From Platerodrilus igneus (Eukaryota; Arthropoda; Insecta; Coleoptera; Lycidae): a stretch of 64,000 nt of DNA. Each line of letters begins with the position of its first letter. Position 1 is the stretch's first letter. Below, piece by piece: positions 47,175 through 58,694 of the stretch. The stretch is from assembly GCA_036346225.1 (NCBI GenBank), contig JARFIW010001254.1, positions 221,001 through 285,000 of the forward strand, written 5' to 3'. The translations under genes and the position numbers were made by a program. The notes below the pieces were generated by a model, which was given only the letters and a program-made list of their open reading frames with translations, was not told the origin of the DNA and searched no databases.

Positions 47175-48193
47175 CCAATCCCGTAAAATATACAAAAGTA
47201 GATAACAAAAAGATATACCAAATTCAAATAACCAAAGATGACAACGAGGAACAAATAATTAAAATTCTAAAGGAATACACCCCCGAGAAAAAACGATTTT
47301 ACTTCTATTTCAACACCGAGCACTTATACCAAAGATTTTCAGAATTATATGTTAAATTATTCAATAACTCTGGTCCTGAACTCATCAGATGTACGAGAAA
47401 ATTAATAACACTAGACGACCCTGACGAAATAAACGATGTAACTAGGAATCAACACGAAGGAAAAACCAACCATTGTGGAATTAACGAAACAATAAAGCAA
47501 CTTGTAAGACGTTATTATTTTAAAGACATGAAAGAATTGACCACAGATTTCATTAACCAATGTGAATTATGTGACAAAACGAAATACGATAGGAAACCCC
47601 CAAAGATACCCTTAATGTTAACCAAAACACCCGACAAACCATTTCAGAAACTACATGCCGATACTCTAGTAGTAGAAGCGCAAAACTATTTAACAATTGT
47701 AGACGCATTCACAAAAATAGGCCAAGCAATACCAATCACATCCATAAATAGCATTGACGTGACCCAAGGATTTTTACAGTATTTCATATTTTATGGAACA
47801 CCCGAATCAATAACTCTAGATAATGGTAGCGAATTTAAAAATGAGACAATACAAAACACTTTAGAACTTCACAAAATAACAATTCATTTCATAACGGAAA
47901 ACCACCCTGAATCAAACGGACTAATTGAACGACTACATTTAACCCTGTTAGAACAAATTCGATTATTAAGAATAAATTATAAAAAGGAACATATAACCAA
48001 TTTAATGTCATACGCACTAATCGCCTATAATAATACAAGTCACTCATCAACAAATTTTACACCCTTAGAATTAACCTTAGGACATTCAGATTCACGAAAT
48101 CTCTATGACATACACTACAACAAAGAAGTATACCAACAATATGCGAAAGATCAAAGAAAAACTAAAAATAACTTACGACAAGGTAAAAGATAA
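47153..48193 (+). CDS. Retroelement integrase, LTR-derived start
   Basis: An open frame of 346 codons whose ATG and first seven codons (METFFKN) lie in the LTR, so the deletion has fused LTR to pol. After a linker come an HHCC finger (NQHEGKTNHCGINETIKQ, CELCDKTK) and the catalytic core: HADTLVVEAQNYLTIVDAFT (first Asp), ITLDNGSEFKNETIQ (second Asp) and ENHPESNGLIERLHLTLLEQ (catalytic Glu). SSTNFTPLELTLGHS closes the core. All three catalytic residues are present. The C-terminal domain follows in another frame (48105-48494) after a frameshift near 48165. Confidence 0.92.
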   Translation: METFFKNTNPVKYTKVDNKKIYQIQITKDDNEEQIIKILKEYTPEKKRFYFYFNTEHLYQRFSELYVKLFNNSGPELIRCTRKLITLDDPDEINDVTRNQHEGKTNHCGINETIKQLVRRYYFKDMKELTTDFINQCELCDKTKYDRKPPKIPLMLTKTPDKPFQKLHADTLVVEAQNYLTIVDAFTKIGQAIPITSINSIDVTQGFLQYFIFYGTPESITLDNGSEFKNETIQNTLELHKITIHFITENHPESNGLIERLHLTLLEQIRLLRINYKKEHITNLMSYALIAYNNTSHSSTNFTPLELTLGHSDSRNLYDIHYNKEVYQQYAKDQRKTKNNLRQGKR

Positions 48194-48494
48194 ATTAGAG
48201 AACGATAAAGAACGTATCATTACACCCCTTAACAAAAATACCTACGCAAATAAATTTTCAATAGGACAAACCATGTATGAAAAAAATTTCCAAAGCAAGC
48301 GACATAAAACAGCACCCAGAAATTTAGGACCATTTAAAATTTGGAGAATATCAAATAAAAATATAGCAGTAGTAGACAACGGCAAAATAACAAAGTACAT
48401 TCACTTGAAAAACCTAAGACACCCTGTAATTTCAGATGGACAATCATCACCCTTACCGTCAACCTCCGCCCAGGTAGAACGGACAACCCAATAA
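48105..48494 (+). pseudogene. Integrase C-terminal domain, shifted frame
   Basis: This 129-codon frame overlaps the end of the integrase ORF. It carries the expected C-terminal part: a charged coiled stretch (DKVKDKLENDKER), FSIGQTMYEKN, then RNLGPFKIWRI, matching the GPF/Y module of retroelement integrases, and VVDNGKI. It has no independent function visible and is best read as the separated tail of the preceding gene. Confidence 0.8.
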
Positions 48495-48550
48495 TAATAA
48501 GCGATATTGAAAAAAAAACAACCCCGATATACTACCAATTAAATTAGGCA

Positions 48551-49606
48551 GTGTGCAAAACCCAATTAACATTTGCAAAATTAAATACCCTACACTCTAG
48601 TATCATTGAACCAACCGATTTATTAAAAGAATTAATAAGAATTAGATCACTTATAACAAACAGTAAATTACCTTTTGATGTAACAGAATCAAACATTCTA
48701 ATATTTGAAAAAATAGCTATAGTCAAAGACTACATTAAGAATAACGAAATAATATTTTTAGTAGAAATTCCGATAGTAGAAAGTAACAATTATAATTATT
48801 ATCATTTATTTGCTTTTCCAACGAAAGTTACTAGCACATACCAAGTTATCATACCCAAAACCAAATTCCTATCCCTAAATGAACTGATATATGGTTATAC
48901 AAACGAAAAATGTACTGAAGTAACACCAAACCAATACTTATGCCAATCGATGACGACTACAATCATTCAAGAAGGCAGCCTTTGTGAAGTACAACTATTA
49001 AAATTTTCAAATCATTACGAAAACTGTGAAACCAAACAAGTGCAAATAACTAACATAAAAATTCAAAAAGTTACAGAAAACAAATGGATAGCCAGTTTCC
49101 CAACAGAAGTAGTAGCAACCATCCATTGCAATCAGGATGAAAATAACTAAGCATTAATCGGAAGCAAACTAATCACACTTAAAAAAGACTGTTATGTGAA
49201 TTTGAAAGACGAAGTAATCAGAGTTTATCAAGATCCCATAGCAACAAAGAAACTTGCAAACCTATCGGAACTACAGTTCAAGATAAAACAACAAGAAGAC
49301 GAAGAAATAGTCAAGAAACCCATGAAGCTAGAGCATCTAGACTTAGACGACCTCAACCATGCTATGAAATTAGTGGAAAGTTACAAAGAACATTTAAGTG
49401 AACTCAAAACGCCAAAGTTACATTATGATAATATAAGCGTTTGGACAATTGTGTTAATCATTTTAATAATTTTTGTAATTATATATGTATTTTATAAAAT
49501 GTACCTTAGATATAAGAATGAAGGAAACAATTCTAGAGTTAAGGAAACAAAGAGAAATAAAGAAACAATAAGTGTACCCTTAGAAACAATGAATTTAAAA
49601 AAATGA
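48551..49606 (+). pseudogene. Errantivirus-type envelope, C-terminal part
   Basis: Two frames in the same register are split by one TAA (49148-49150). The first (to 49147) has an ectodomain look (LFAFPTKV, YGYTNEKC, NQYLCQS; Cys-rich spacing). The second (49196-49606) has a long helix (LSELQFKIKQQEDEEIVKKP), a transmembrane segment at about 49440-49500 (VWTIVLIILIIFVIIYVFYK) and a basic Lys-rich tail. This fits the envelope glycoproteins of insect errantiviruses, related to baculovirus fusion proteins. The signal peptide, cleavage site and N-terminal half are missing, because a stop precedes at 48545. The copy is therefore truncated and interrupted, without the entry-related N-terminal region. 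Confidence 0.75.
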
Positions 49607-49665
49607 AACTGAATAATGAATTTTATGTATTTAAAAATTAAGTAAAACCTTAATTTTTCATTTAC

Positions 49666-50212
49666 GGTGGGAGGAGTTATGTATCCCCCAATTATCTATA
49701 TATATTGAAAATATTGAATCTAATAGGAATTATTAGAAATTGTTAAATAAAGTATAAGTTCATTGCAACAATGTAATACAAGGCTAACCCAGAGAGGTTA
49801 TCAACAGTTCATGAGAACGGATATGCAACTTTACATCCGAGAAGGCAGTGATACTGCAGGTGGCAGGTCACAGGCGGTTAACATACCGCAATTACTTAGA
49901 AATAAGATTGTTACAATGTAATAAAGTGTAGAATCAAGAGAAAAGCAGACATGAGATCTGCAAGTTACCACAGCCGTGTGAGTGGCAGGTTATTATAAAA
50001 AGCCGGGGAGCTCAAGGCCCGGCAGTCAGTCTTCGAACTCCATACTTTGTTGTTCAAGGTTTTGAATTAAAGTTATTTTACAGTTATTCAAAATTCCATG
50101 TTAATTTCTGTTTTAAGATAAAATAAATTTGTTAAGAGTTTGGAAACGTTTTTTAAAAACACCGCTCCAAAGGCCCGAACCTTAACTCGCTCCAAAGGCC
50201 CGAACCTTAACT
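49666..50212 (+). repeat. Polypurine tract and 3' LTR
   Basis: GGTGGGAGG at 49666-49674 is the polypurine tract; the LTR (538 bp) follows from 49675 to 50212. Near its 3' end a 26-bp segment (GCTCCAAAGGCCCGAACCTT and onward) is tandemly duplicated, which neither the 5' copy nor the solo LTR shows. Confidence 0.9.
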
Positions 50213-50216
50213 CGCG

Positions 50217-52300
50217 TACTATACGTCCTTAAGGAAACAAAATCGGTATGACACTATCGGGAATTGTCACAATCGGGAAGTTCAACACTCTCACGGAAAA
50301 AAAATCAACAAGATTCACAGGTCTTTATCAAACTCTACTAACTAGAACAAAGAACAAGAGAGAAACTCTCCAAACTAATATTAAACGGAAACTATTAACA
50401 ATGATACTAGAGATAGTATCCAAACTACCAAAAAAAATCGGATCTCTAAACTACATACAAGACTTATGGTTGTGATGACAACTCAACTCGAAGAAAATAA
50501 TCAGAGCCCTTTTCTTTCAAAAGGCAGCATCAAAATATCTCACAGCAAAAGTATCAAGTATCACCACAACTCTATCACTACTCTAAACGTAAGCATTGAT
50601 TGCTTACCGCAACCACTATCCTAGCGAGCTGCTAAAATATTTCAAATCTCAACACAAATGTGAATTCATCACATTATCAACTCTACCAACAATTGTGCTA
50701 TCAGCACCTACTCACTATAACCAAATAAAATGTGAGCAACTGGCTCACTCAACACATCTAAACTCAAATTGTGCAATTTGCACTTACTCAACTTCGCTAA
50801 CAAAAATGTGAGCAACTGGCTCACTCACTACACTTTAACTCAACTGGTGCAATCTGCACTAACTCAAAATAAAAAATATGTGAGCATCTGCTTCACTCTC
50901 ACTCTCCAACTCAGTAGCGAGCAGCCAACTCCACTACTAATTGTGCCTTCTGCACAAACGCAACTAAACCAAACGAGTGAGCAACTAGCTCACCTACCAT
51001 TCTCCAACCATGTAGTGATCGACTGCTCACGATTGTCACGAAACCAAATACTCAAAAAAAACATTACATACCGCTGAGCGACCAACTCATCATGAGTCTC
51101 GTCTAGACTTACGCATATCTTGATGGAATGCCTAAATGCGAAAAGAACATACCATGGTCTTTTGCATACTTAATAGAAGACCCGTCCTTAATGGACAAAA
51201 ACGTCTTCCCCACAAACTCAATAAAATAATCTCATACCAGTTAACACGTTATAAACCTAAAGGATTTCGTCTGTCAACTACGAAGAAAAACAAAAAATTT
51301 TTAGTGTTAACGGTCCGAATACACCCACACATATACAAGGAAAGGTGTTCTTGAGAACACGGTACGTACGCATGGGCAAGGTGCGTCTTAGGTTAGATTG
51401 TGTACACAGGGAATGTGTTTCTGACAACACAATATGTACGCATGGGGAAATGATTTCTAATAACACGCTCTTTTACTCTCAAGGTTTTTTTTTTGTACTC
51501 TACATTTCTACTCTAATATTTGACATTAAATTGAAATCGTATACTAAAAAATTTAGACGAGGTTCTTCCTCTTATAATACAAAACTAAGCGAAACGATAA
51601 AAGATATACTTGACATCAAACTTAAACTGGGGAGCAACAACTAACTATTTTGCAATAGCATCCTCTTAGTCTATTATCAAAAAAGGTTTCAGATCTTTTA
51701 TATGCCACTTTCCGGCTTTCGAGTACGAAATAACTTAGGCTTTCAAAAGAAATTAATCTCGACGATAGCTAACAAAAATTAATGTATAGGTACACTCTCT
51801 TTAATCTGTAATCAAACTGATGGAATAAGTTATAATCAAGCTGTCCATACAACAAAAATTATTTCATAACGCATAAACTCGCTAGAACGACCTCTTTTCC
51901 GAGCCTCACCTAGACTACTCTAGAAAAAAACTTTCTCATCACCAAACTCTAAACTAGTGATGCCAAAAATTATTAGAACGACAACTCACCTTGAGTCTCG
52001 TCTAGACTTACGCACTGCTGAGCGACCAACTCCTCACGAGTCTTGTCTAGACTCACGTGCTGCTGAGCAACCAACTACAACGACAAGTATCGCCTACTCT
52101 ACACAAAATTAATTACATTGCGTTGTAACGCCGATATACAACATAAAAATTGCCATGAAACCAAAAACGTGCCTATGCACAAGGACAATTCTCAAATGAC
52201 ATGACGACAGCACAAACCAATGTACCTAATTTACCAAAACATTATTTCTAGTACTCTGTATATAGTAACTGTATAATACAAAATGATATGTGAATTATTA
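50217..52300. other. Unassigned, Ser/Thr-codon-rich, hairpin-bearing
   Basis: Unlike its neighbours this stretch is rich in CTCA/ACTC triplets. Apart from the hairpin array (50732-51030) it contains repeats of GAGTCTCGTCTAGACTTACG (51090, 51985, and a variant at 52038) with GCTGAGCGACCAACTC. No ORF carries a known motif. Confidence 0.45.
50732..51030. repeat. Array of alternating short hairpins
   Basis: Two kinds of interrupted palindrome alternate. GTGAGCAACTGGCTCAC occurs at 50732, 50808 and, as variants, at 50880, 50977 and 51014. GTGCAATTTGCAC occurs at 50771 and, as variants, at 50847 and 50943. Spacing is about 33-75 bp and the loops are AACTG or ATTT-like. Confidence 0.8.
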
Positions 52301-52311
52301 TTCATGTGATT

Positions 52312-53110
52312 TGCTTATTTTTGAACACGACTGACACGAAGTTGATGTTACACCTTTACTTCCACATTTAAAACAAAATCTTTTCAGAGGGGCTCTACAA
52401 TAATTAAACGTATGACCTGGACGTGTACAATTCCAACACACGAATTTCCTGACTCTCCACGCCTGGTGACTTCACATCTAAAGGTTTTTCTTGACTTACA
52501 ATCTGGACTTGAGGAGATGAAGATTTGTTTCTATAAACCCTACTACGAAATGAAGTATTTCTAACTTCTTCTTGAGTAAGTACACAACCTGAAAAGTATC
52601 AGCCATTCTTATACTCGTATAAAATCGATATAAAAAAAGACTAACTAAAATCTTGAAATTAAAAAATTTCTAATCCAATTTTATCTCAACTATCCATCAT
52701 TGACAAAATATTTTCAATAGGGGAACTAAAATTAGATCTAGAATTCACAACTTTTCCCTACTGATGACTTATTAACTCCAACAATTATTACCTTACTTGC
52801 AATTAATTCATTAAGTTTTTAATCAAAAATTCAATACGATATAGCGTGGCAATCTTCTTAACAACGACAGAAATCTACTTACTACCTCTTAGTAGATTCA
52901 AAAATAACGTTCACAACGCGGTATTAACATAGCTGTTAACAATCGAAACCTCTAACACAAGGCACGAGTGAGAAAAAAATCAGAGCCCCATTTTGTGGGT
53001 GCTAGTAAAACAAACAAAGACTATGTCTTAGACGTAAGCCAAATAATCGAGCCTCAATTTAGGTGTAATCAAAATAATCGAACCTGAATTTAGGTGTAAG
53101 CAAAATAATC
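52312..53110 (-). pseudogene. Minus-strand gypsy Gag with zinc knuckles
   Basis: On the minus strand near 52460-52330 one frame reads FVCWNCTRPGHTFNYCRAPL and then FCFKCGSKGVTSTSC: a CCHC knuckle followed by a second Cys cluster, as in arthropod gypsy Gag. Upstream (52470-53000) the gag body is AT-rich and broken. A primer-binding site lies at about 53117-53130, in the correct place for the element's 5' end. Pol does not follow; unrelated sequence (50217-52300) takes its place. Confidence 0.75.
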
Positions 53111-53116
53111 GAGGCA

Positions 53117-53130
53117 CACGTTGGGCGCCA
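53117..53130 (-). other. Primer-binding site of the minus-strand gypsy
   Basis: The minus strand reads TGGCGCCCAACGTG, a TGG-initial site of the kind used for tRNA priming by Ty3/gypsy elements. An LTR should occupy the DNA to the right, from 53131, but no partner LTR is visible. Confidence 0.65.
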
Positions 53131-53940
53131 GTCTAATATTATTACCACTTACTCAGGGGTTGATTGGTTAATTAAAGTAACCCGTGGGTTCTTTAATATC
53201 CCCAAATGGAACCAGTGAACTTTAAGTAAGGATTTCCTTAAACTGATGGAACGCAAATATTTTCCGACTATGCTAGGGGTCTATTCCTTGGGTAGAGCTT
53301 GTGAGGATTGGTCGTGGTTCTTTTTACAAAACATTATTTGCTTACTATGGTTTGATTCGTATCAAAACAGGGTTTTAGGGAGGGTGCCACCAAGTCATTA
53401 AGTTTTAAATACAGGGTTTCCCTAAGGGGGACTTGGAAGTCCTTAGGGAGGAATATCTTATTAACTGCTAACGCAGAAGCTGTAAAGAAAATTTAATTAA
53501 ATTAACAAAATGAGGACACAAGAAGTATTCTCTTGCTACCTCGTATAAAAACTGAAAAGATTAATTATGCACACAATTTGATGAACACAAATATTAAGCT
53601 TCAAATTCTATAAAGGGCTATTAAAGCTTCTTGTTAAATCGGAGTTACCACTTTATGCCATTTGTTCATATACCTGGTTACATTATTTCTGAACTCACTT
53701 GTTCAAAATAAAACAATTAATTAAGAGAATTGAATGTTGATTCTTTAATTAAAAACTGTTTCTTCATAAAAATTGTATGTATAAAATTTACGTTTAAAAA
53801 AGATAATATAAATTTCATCTACCCTGAGATAGGATTATGAATTCTAAAGAAATATCAAAAACTTTAAATGTTTCTTTTACTACAAAATTTAACTCAAATC
53901 TATACCAAAAATACCAGATCTGTTATTCGGTTTACATCTA
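53131..53940. other. Putative 5' LTR of minus-strand gypsy, then AT-rich
   Basis: Position beside the primer-binding site suggests LTR. The boundary is not determinable without a second copy. Nothing else recognised. Confidence 0.35.
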
Positions 53941-53949
53941 TATATGAAA

Positions 53950-54625
53950 ATATCTAAATTGTCTACTAATTCAATGTTCAAGAGTTGGTCATGTGAACCT
54001 GTATGACTACCCTATTTACCGGTTTAGATCCTAATCTAACTATGAGTATTCTTTTGTTCTTTTGCAAGTAGCTTTCTACACGATGTCCTATTTTTTCCAC
54101 ATAACTATCCCTACACCTGCTTTTCCTTCCTCCGATCTTGTATGAATTATCCTAAAATCCCTGCTTGAAAAATCTTCCACCTTTGACCACCAAACTTCGG
54201 CAATCTCTACTATGTCTAATGTTAGCCTATCCATTACAATTTTCAAATTTTCTAGCCTACTTACTAGCTTCATGCTTCTAACACTCTGACTTGCAAAATG
54301 TTACCAGATCTATTTTAATCTGGAATCCTTTACTACAGAGGATGCTATCTTTTAAAAACGTTGTTAGTAAGTCGTGTACTTGGGAGGTAATGTTGTGGTT
54401 TCCCATTGCCTTCTACATCGCAGTAGTGTGTTTAATGTCATGCCGGCTCTTACTGTCTCTGCCACTCTAAGTAACGAAAGAGCTGATGCTTTCTTTCGTG
54501 AACCTGTCTTTGTCTGGTTCCTCACCAAAGACCCCACTAATTTGGTTAAACCTATCGTTTGGCTTGTTAGTTCACCAAAACACACAAGCCATTCTATCCG
54601 TTCTAGTAATCTAGAACTTTTCAAG
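53950..54625 (-). pseudogene. LINE endonuclease N-terminus (RTE-like)
   Basis: The minus-strand frame 54088-54273 reads RLENLKIVMDRLTLDIVEIA and EVWWSKVEDFSSRDFRI, then EEGKAGVGIVMWKK. It continues RILIVRLGSKPVNRVVIQVH near 54000. This is the first half of an apurinic-type (exonuclease-endonuclease-phosphatase) domain, with the conserved catalytic Glu in AEVWW. Such sequences open the ORF of RTE/BovB-like LINEs. The upstream minus frame 54364-54624 (LLRCRRQWETTTLPPKYTTY) is probably the element's 5' part. RT is absent. Confidence 0.7.
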
Positions 54626-54849
54626 ATGCAGGTCCTTTTAGAACAATATTACATATAATAATGAAATTTATTTGATGGAAGAATTGTAGAGGGATCCATT
54701 TAAACACTTTTGTTCTGAATATTTGTTAAAACAATTCAATCAAGAATTACTGTGTACTTGATAGCTATCACTTGTCAGTATATTACGATTGAAAATACTT
54801 TATAATCGTTTTTAGAATTGCCTTTTGTGTAATAAGTCCACAACTGAAT

Positions 54850-55520
54850 TCATTTCTAATTTGAATGATTCTGATACTATTGCAAATATAATTCAAGGCA
54901 TGTTATGGAAAAATTTACTTACACGGTTTCCAAATAAAACAGTTTAACCTGTTCTCTTATATAGTGACGATTTTGAAATTGAAAATCCAGTAGGAAGTTT
55001 TGCAGGTATTTATAAGACCCGTGGTTTATATTTTCTTTAGTGTTTGACATCAGCATTTGCTTCTCATTTAGAAAATATTTTTTACAATAACTTTATTAAT
55101 CTTCTGATATAAAATTTTTTGGAAATGAAAAATCCTTTCGACATATTATCTAAGTTTTCGTAAAATTAGAAACAGATGGTGTAACAGTTAATTCTGGGTT
55201 AGGATTTGGAACTGTATATTTCAGTGTTATTCTAATATTAGGAGACAATCTGGAATTGCACTCTATATTAGGATTAGCGGAAGCATTTAATTCAAATTAC
55301 TATTGAAATTTTGCCGTTGTAGTAAGATAGAAGCAAGGCTTCAAACACTAGAAAATGTTAACGTTTTATATAGTGCTGAAAATTATGAAACAGTTTTAAT
55401 TTCATTTGATTGTGTAATAAAAGAGAATTATATTTGGCATTCTTTGCCGACCTATCATGAAACAAGAAATTTATCTTGCAATTTTATGCATAATATGAAG
55501 GAGCTAAATCTTTGCTAATT
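54850..55520 (+). pseudogene. DDE-type transposon protein relic
   Basis: Pieces in several frames read LWKNLLTRFPNKTV, SDDFEIENPVGSFAGIYK, TVYFSVILILGDNLELHSIL and, in the open frame 55303-55518, IKENYIWHSLPTYHETRN with LSCNFMHNM. The pattern DDFE-NP-GS, LGDN-LHS-LG and H-T-N is shared by a family of transposon-encoded proteins common in arthropods and cnidarians. I cannot name the superfamily confidently. The copy is inactive. Confidence 0.55.
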
Positions 55521-55749
55521 CTCGTGTTCTTTACTACATTTTTATCAAACTAAAAGTTAATTCATAAATCACTTACTTCTTTCGGTTGCTGCATTTTTTT
55601 TTTTAAGAAAACACTTCCGACTGAACGAACTATCAAGACACTGGCAGTTAAAACTAAATATCACCTGTTACTAAAAGTATATAAACAAATGAGAGTGTTT
55701 AAAACCTCCAATGGCATAACTAGGTTAATATTATGGCGGGAACAATTTG

Positions 55750-57000
55750 CGTCTTTGAATTAAAACTTAACATTTTTTATCTTGACTACTGCGCAAAACG
55801 AAACGTTCAAAAACATAACAAAATTATGAAAATCAAAGATTTTCGCAGTTTAAAACAGTTTTTACGTTTTTTAGTAAAATTACGACACGAAACGATCAGT
55901 GTTCCTAATTTGGTTGCTCTTTTGAACGTTTCGTTTCGTAGCTTTGCTAATAAGCTTAAAAACCGTCGAAAACTGCGATTTTATTCTGTTTTCACAACGT
56001 AAAAACTATCGAACACAGCGACTATCGTATGCTTTCACGAGTTTGTCTTGCGCCTGGATGTCTCGTTCCATAAATTTACTAAAGAATGTAAAAACTGTTG
56101 AATACTGCGATATTTTTTTGCTTTACAGACGTAAAAACTGTTGAAAACTGCGACAATCTTGTTTTCGTGATTTTGTTATGTTTTTGAACGTTTTGCAACG
56201 TTATTTTGTTAAAAAAATGCTTACCCTACCGAAAACTGCGACATTCTTCTGTTTTTGTAATATTGTCGCTATTTTGAACGTTCCGTGACGTAATTTTTCT
56301 AGAAAACTGTCGAAAACTACGGCTTTATTCTGTTTTGAAAACGTAAAAGCTATCGAAAACTGCGACAATCATCTGCTTTCGTGATATTGTCAGTTCTTGA
56401 CTGTTACGTGACGTAATTTTACTAAGAAACTTAAAATCTCAAGAATACTGCTACAGTCTTTGCTTTACAAACATAAAAGCTTTTGAAAACTGCGACAATC
56501 TTCTGTTTTTATGATTTTGTTTTGCTTTTAAACGTGTCATGTCGTAATTTTGCTAAAAAACGTGTAAACTACCAAAAATTGCGACAATCTTTGCTTTCGT
56601 AATTTTGTCGTTTTTCAGAACGTTGCGTGTCGTAATTTTACTTAAAAACTGTCAAAAACTGCGGCTTTGTTCTATTTTTAAAAAGTAAAAACTATCGAAA
56701 ACCGTAAAAATCGACCGTTTTTGTGATTTTGTCAAGTTCTTGAATGTTTGGTGTCGTAATTTTACTAAAAAACGTAAAAACTATCGAATATTACGACATT
56801 TTTCTGATTTACATGCGTAAAAGTTATTGAGAACTGCGACAATCTTCTGGTTTAGTAATTTTGTCGCTTTTTTTAACGTTTCGTTGTTTTGCTAAAAACT
56901 TAAAAACTGTCAAAAACTGCGAATTTATTATGTTTTGAAAACGTATAAATTATCGAAAACAGCGACAATAGTAGAGGTTTTTTTACAGATCCTGGAACCT
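55750..57000. repeat. Degenerate tandem repeat, about 90-125 bp
   Basis: Units carry GAAAACTGCGACAATCTTCT, GATTTTGTCG, GAACGTTTCGTGACGTAATT and TAAAAACTATCG. Occurrences of the GCGACAAT core lie at about 56151, 56239, 56363, 56493, 56582 and 56837. The open frames 55733-56144 lie in this repeat. Confidence 0.82.
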
Positions 57001-57093
57001 CATTTCCACCCGAATCCCTCATTTCCACACCCATTTACATGTAAATTCCCATAAAGTGGAAATGAGGAGGTGGGACTCCCGCCTTGTGGACCG
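57000..57093. repeat. Short inverted CTCATTTCCAC motifs
   Basis: CTCATTTCCAC occurs near 57009 and 57029, and GTGGAAATGAG near 57057 and 57415, with another CTCATTTCCAC near 57433. The SINE inserted between them (57094-57394). Confidence 0.75.
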
Positions 57094-57394
57094 TTCATTT
57101 ACATTTCCAATGCTCCACCCGAAGGTACTACATTGGCCAGGAGGCGAGGTTTTTGTTGCCTGGAAATTTAGAATTTTGGCGAACCCTTGCCGTTCCAGGC
57201 AAGGTAGGGATCTTTAACGTTCGTGACAACACTCACACACGGGACCTCCATTTTACCTCTCATCCGAACGAGGGCGTAATATTTGTGAAAAATGCTCACC
57301 TGCCATTTTTCAAGCAATCGGCCGTGTCGGGATTTGAACCCGGGACCTTGGGATCCGTAGTCTTACGCTTACTACATTGATCCACGGCGACGCC
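57094..57394 (-). mobile_element. tRNA-derived SINE, copy 2
   Basis: Minus-strand copy of the SINE at 3251-3552, of almost equal length. It has the same GGCGTCGCCGTGGATCAATG head, a B box (GGATTTGAACCC on the plus strand near 57330) and the same body. It is flanked by an exact 16-bp target duplication, CCCGCCTTGTGGACCG (57078-57093 and 57395-57410). Confidence 0.93.
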
Positions 57395-57479
57395 CCCGCC
57401 TTGTGGACCGCCTTGTGGAAATGAGGAGAATCTCTCATTTCCACACTTATCTGGACCAAATAGTTTTCTTCGACTAACC

Positions 57480-58000
57480 ATTTTTCATCTTTTGAGATAA
57501 ATGAGCATCTTAATTTTCTCCCACATCTGAATTAAATAGTTTTCTTCCACTATCCATTTTTCATCTTTCGAGATAAACCTATCTTGTTTGGTATCAATTA
57601 ATATTAGAATTTTCTCAGCTGCCCGAATCTCTAGGAATTTCTTAGATTGCATCATCCCCCAGAGAGCTACCTCAATTTTAAGATTTTTTACCGGTAGCGA
57701 TTTTATGGTCGTCCTTATAAATTTTTTAGACATGCAATACATCAAATTAGTCTAGAATTTTACACAGAATTTGAATCTGCAAACAGATTTAAAATCCAAC
57801 CACCCTTACAAAGTTACACATATACCCTCTGCGAGATAAATCTTTCTCCACATTTCCACCCACGAGATAAATGTACCTCGTTTGGTATCAATTAATATTA
57901 GATTTTTCTCAGCTACCCGAATCTCTAGGAATTTTTTAGATAGCATCATCCCCCAGGGAACTACCCCAATTTTAAGATCTTTTTATCAATGTCGATTTCT
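57480..58000. repeat. Dispersed module also found in the inverted arms
   Basis: Modules with GAGATAAA, TTTGGTATCAATTAATATTA, TTTTCTCAGCTACCCGAATC and GCATCATCCCCCAG lie at 57560-57680 and 57860-57985, with a partial one at 57480-57545. A GGTATCAATTAATATTA core also occurs in the left arm at 59880 and inverted in the right arm near 63450. Part of the module is shared with the 315-bp repeat at 5.6-6.3 kb. Confidence 0.75.
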
Positions 58001-58490
58001 AATCATCTATACTTTTTAATATCTAGAATCCTTTAACCAAACACTTAGCGGTATTAACACAAAGAAATTAAGCACGCAAAAGTTTAATAATCTATTTTAT
58101 CCGATTTACAGTTTAATAAACTAATTGAATACAATATTTACAAAGTATAACATTATCTTCTTAGTGTAGTCGAATCCAAGCAGGTTAAAGTAACCTGTAA
58201 CAAAAAAGACATTAATGTGTTTAAAAATACTTATAACAAAATAGAGAAATAGAAAATAGAAACGTGTTTCGGTCAATAAGACATATCGTCGTTAATCTAA
58301 CAATATGAGAATAATGTAAAAACATTCCAATGTAATGTGTTTTTAATATGTAAATGGGAAGGTCGAGTTTAACGTCATCATAACTCCGAATTACATGTGA
58401 AAGCGGTGTATAATAATTTTTACTAATACAGTTTAAATTTTGTAAACCACATTTCTAAATACATATTCACAATTTTTTATTCTTAACCTA
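58001..58490. other. No recognisable feature
   Basis: Unassigned AT-rich DNA. Confidence 0.45.
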
Positions 58491-58493
58491 GGC

Positions 58494-58670
58494 CTACCTC
58501 TTCCTCGGTTCGGATACTCCATCGTCGACACTGGTGTTCTTTATGCGATAGCTAGCCATACGGTTGTTAAACGCTATGTTAAACATTTCTACACTATCTT
58601 CGTCAGTAGCGGTTTTCCAGGTATAGGAAGCACCGCAAGAGTTGCATTTAAAAACGTTTGCAGGTACCAT
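58494..58670 (-). CDS. Possible 58-aa protein with CxxC motif
   Basis: On the minus strand, ATG at 58670 opens MVPANVFKCNSCGASYTWKT, then DSVEMFNIAFNNRMASYR and an Arg/Lys tail. One CxxC pair beside aromatic residues suggests a zinc ribbon half or a small redox/metal site. TATAAG occurs about 63 bp upstream. I do not recognise the family. It lies outside the inverted-arm element by 0.8 kb but within the same virus-related tract. Confidence 0.35.
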   Translation of the reverse strand: MVPANVFKCNSCGASYTWKTATDEDSVEMFNIAFNNRMASYRIKNTSVDDGVSEPRKR

Positions 58671-58694
58671 TTTAGTACAAAACAAAATCCGCAC

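Larger units (their letters stand above)
46730..50212 (+). mobile_element. Errantivirus-like retroelement, internally deleted
   Basis: Two LTRs of one family flank 2.5 kb of internal sequence. A 4-bp duplication CGCG (46726-46729 and 50213-50216) marks the insertion; it fits the YRYR target preference of insect errantiviruses. Inside are integrase and the C-terminal part of an envelope gene. The primer-binding site, gag, protease, RT and RNase H are missing: the 5' LTR runs straight into pol at about 47174. A solo LTR of this family is at 23311-23814. Confidence 0.92.
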
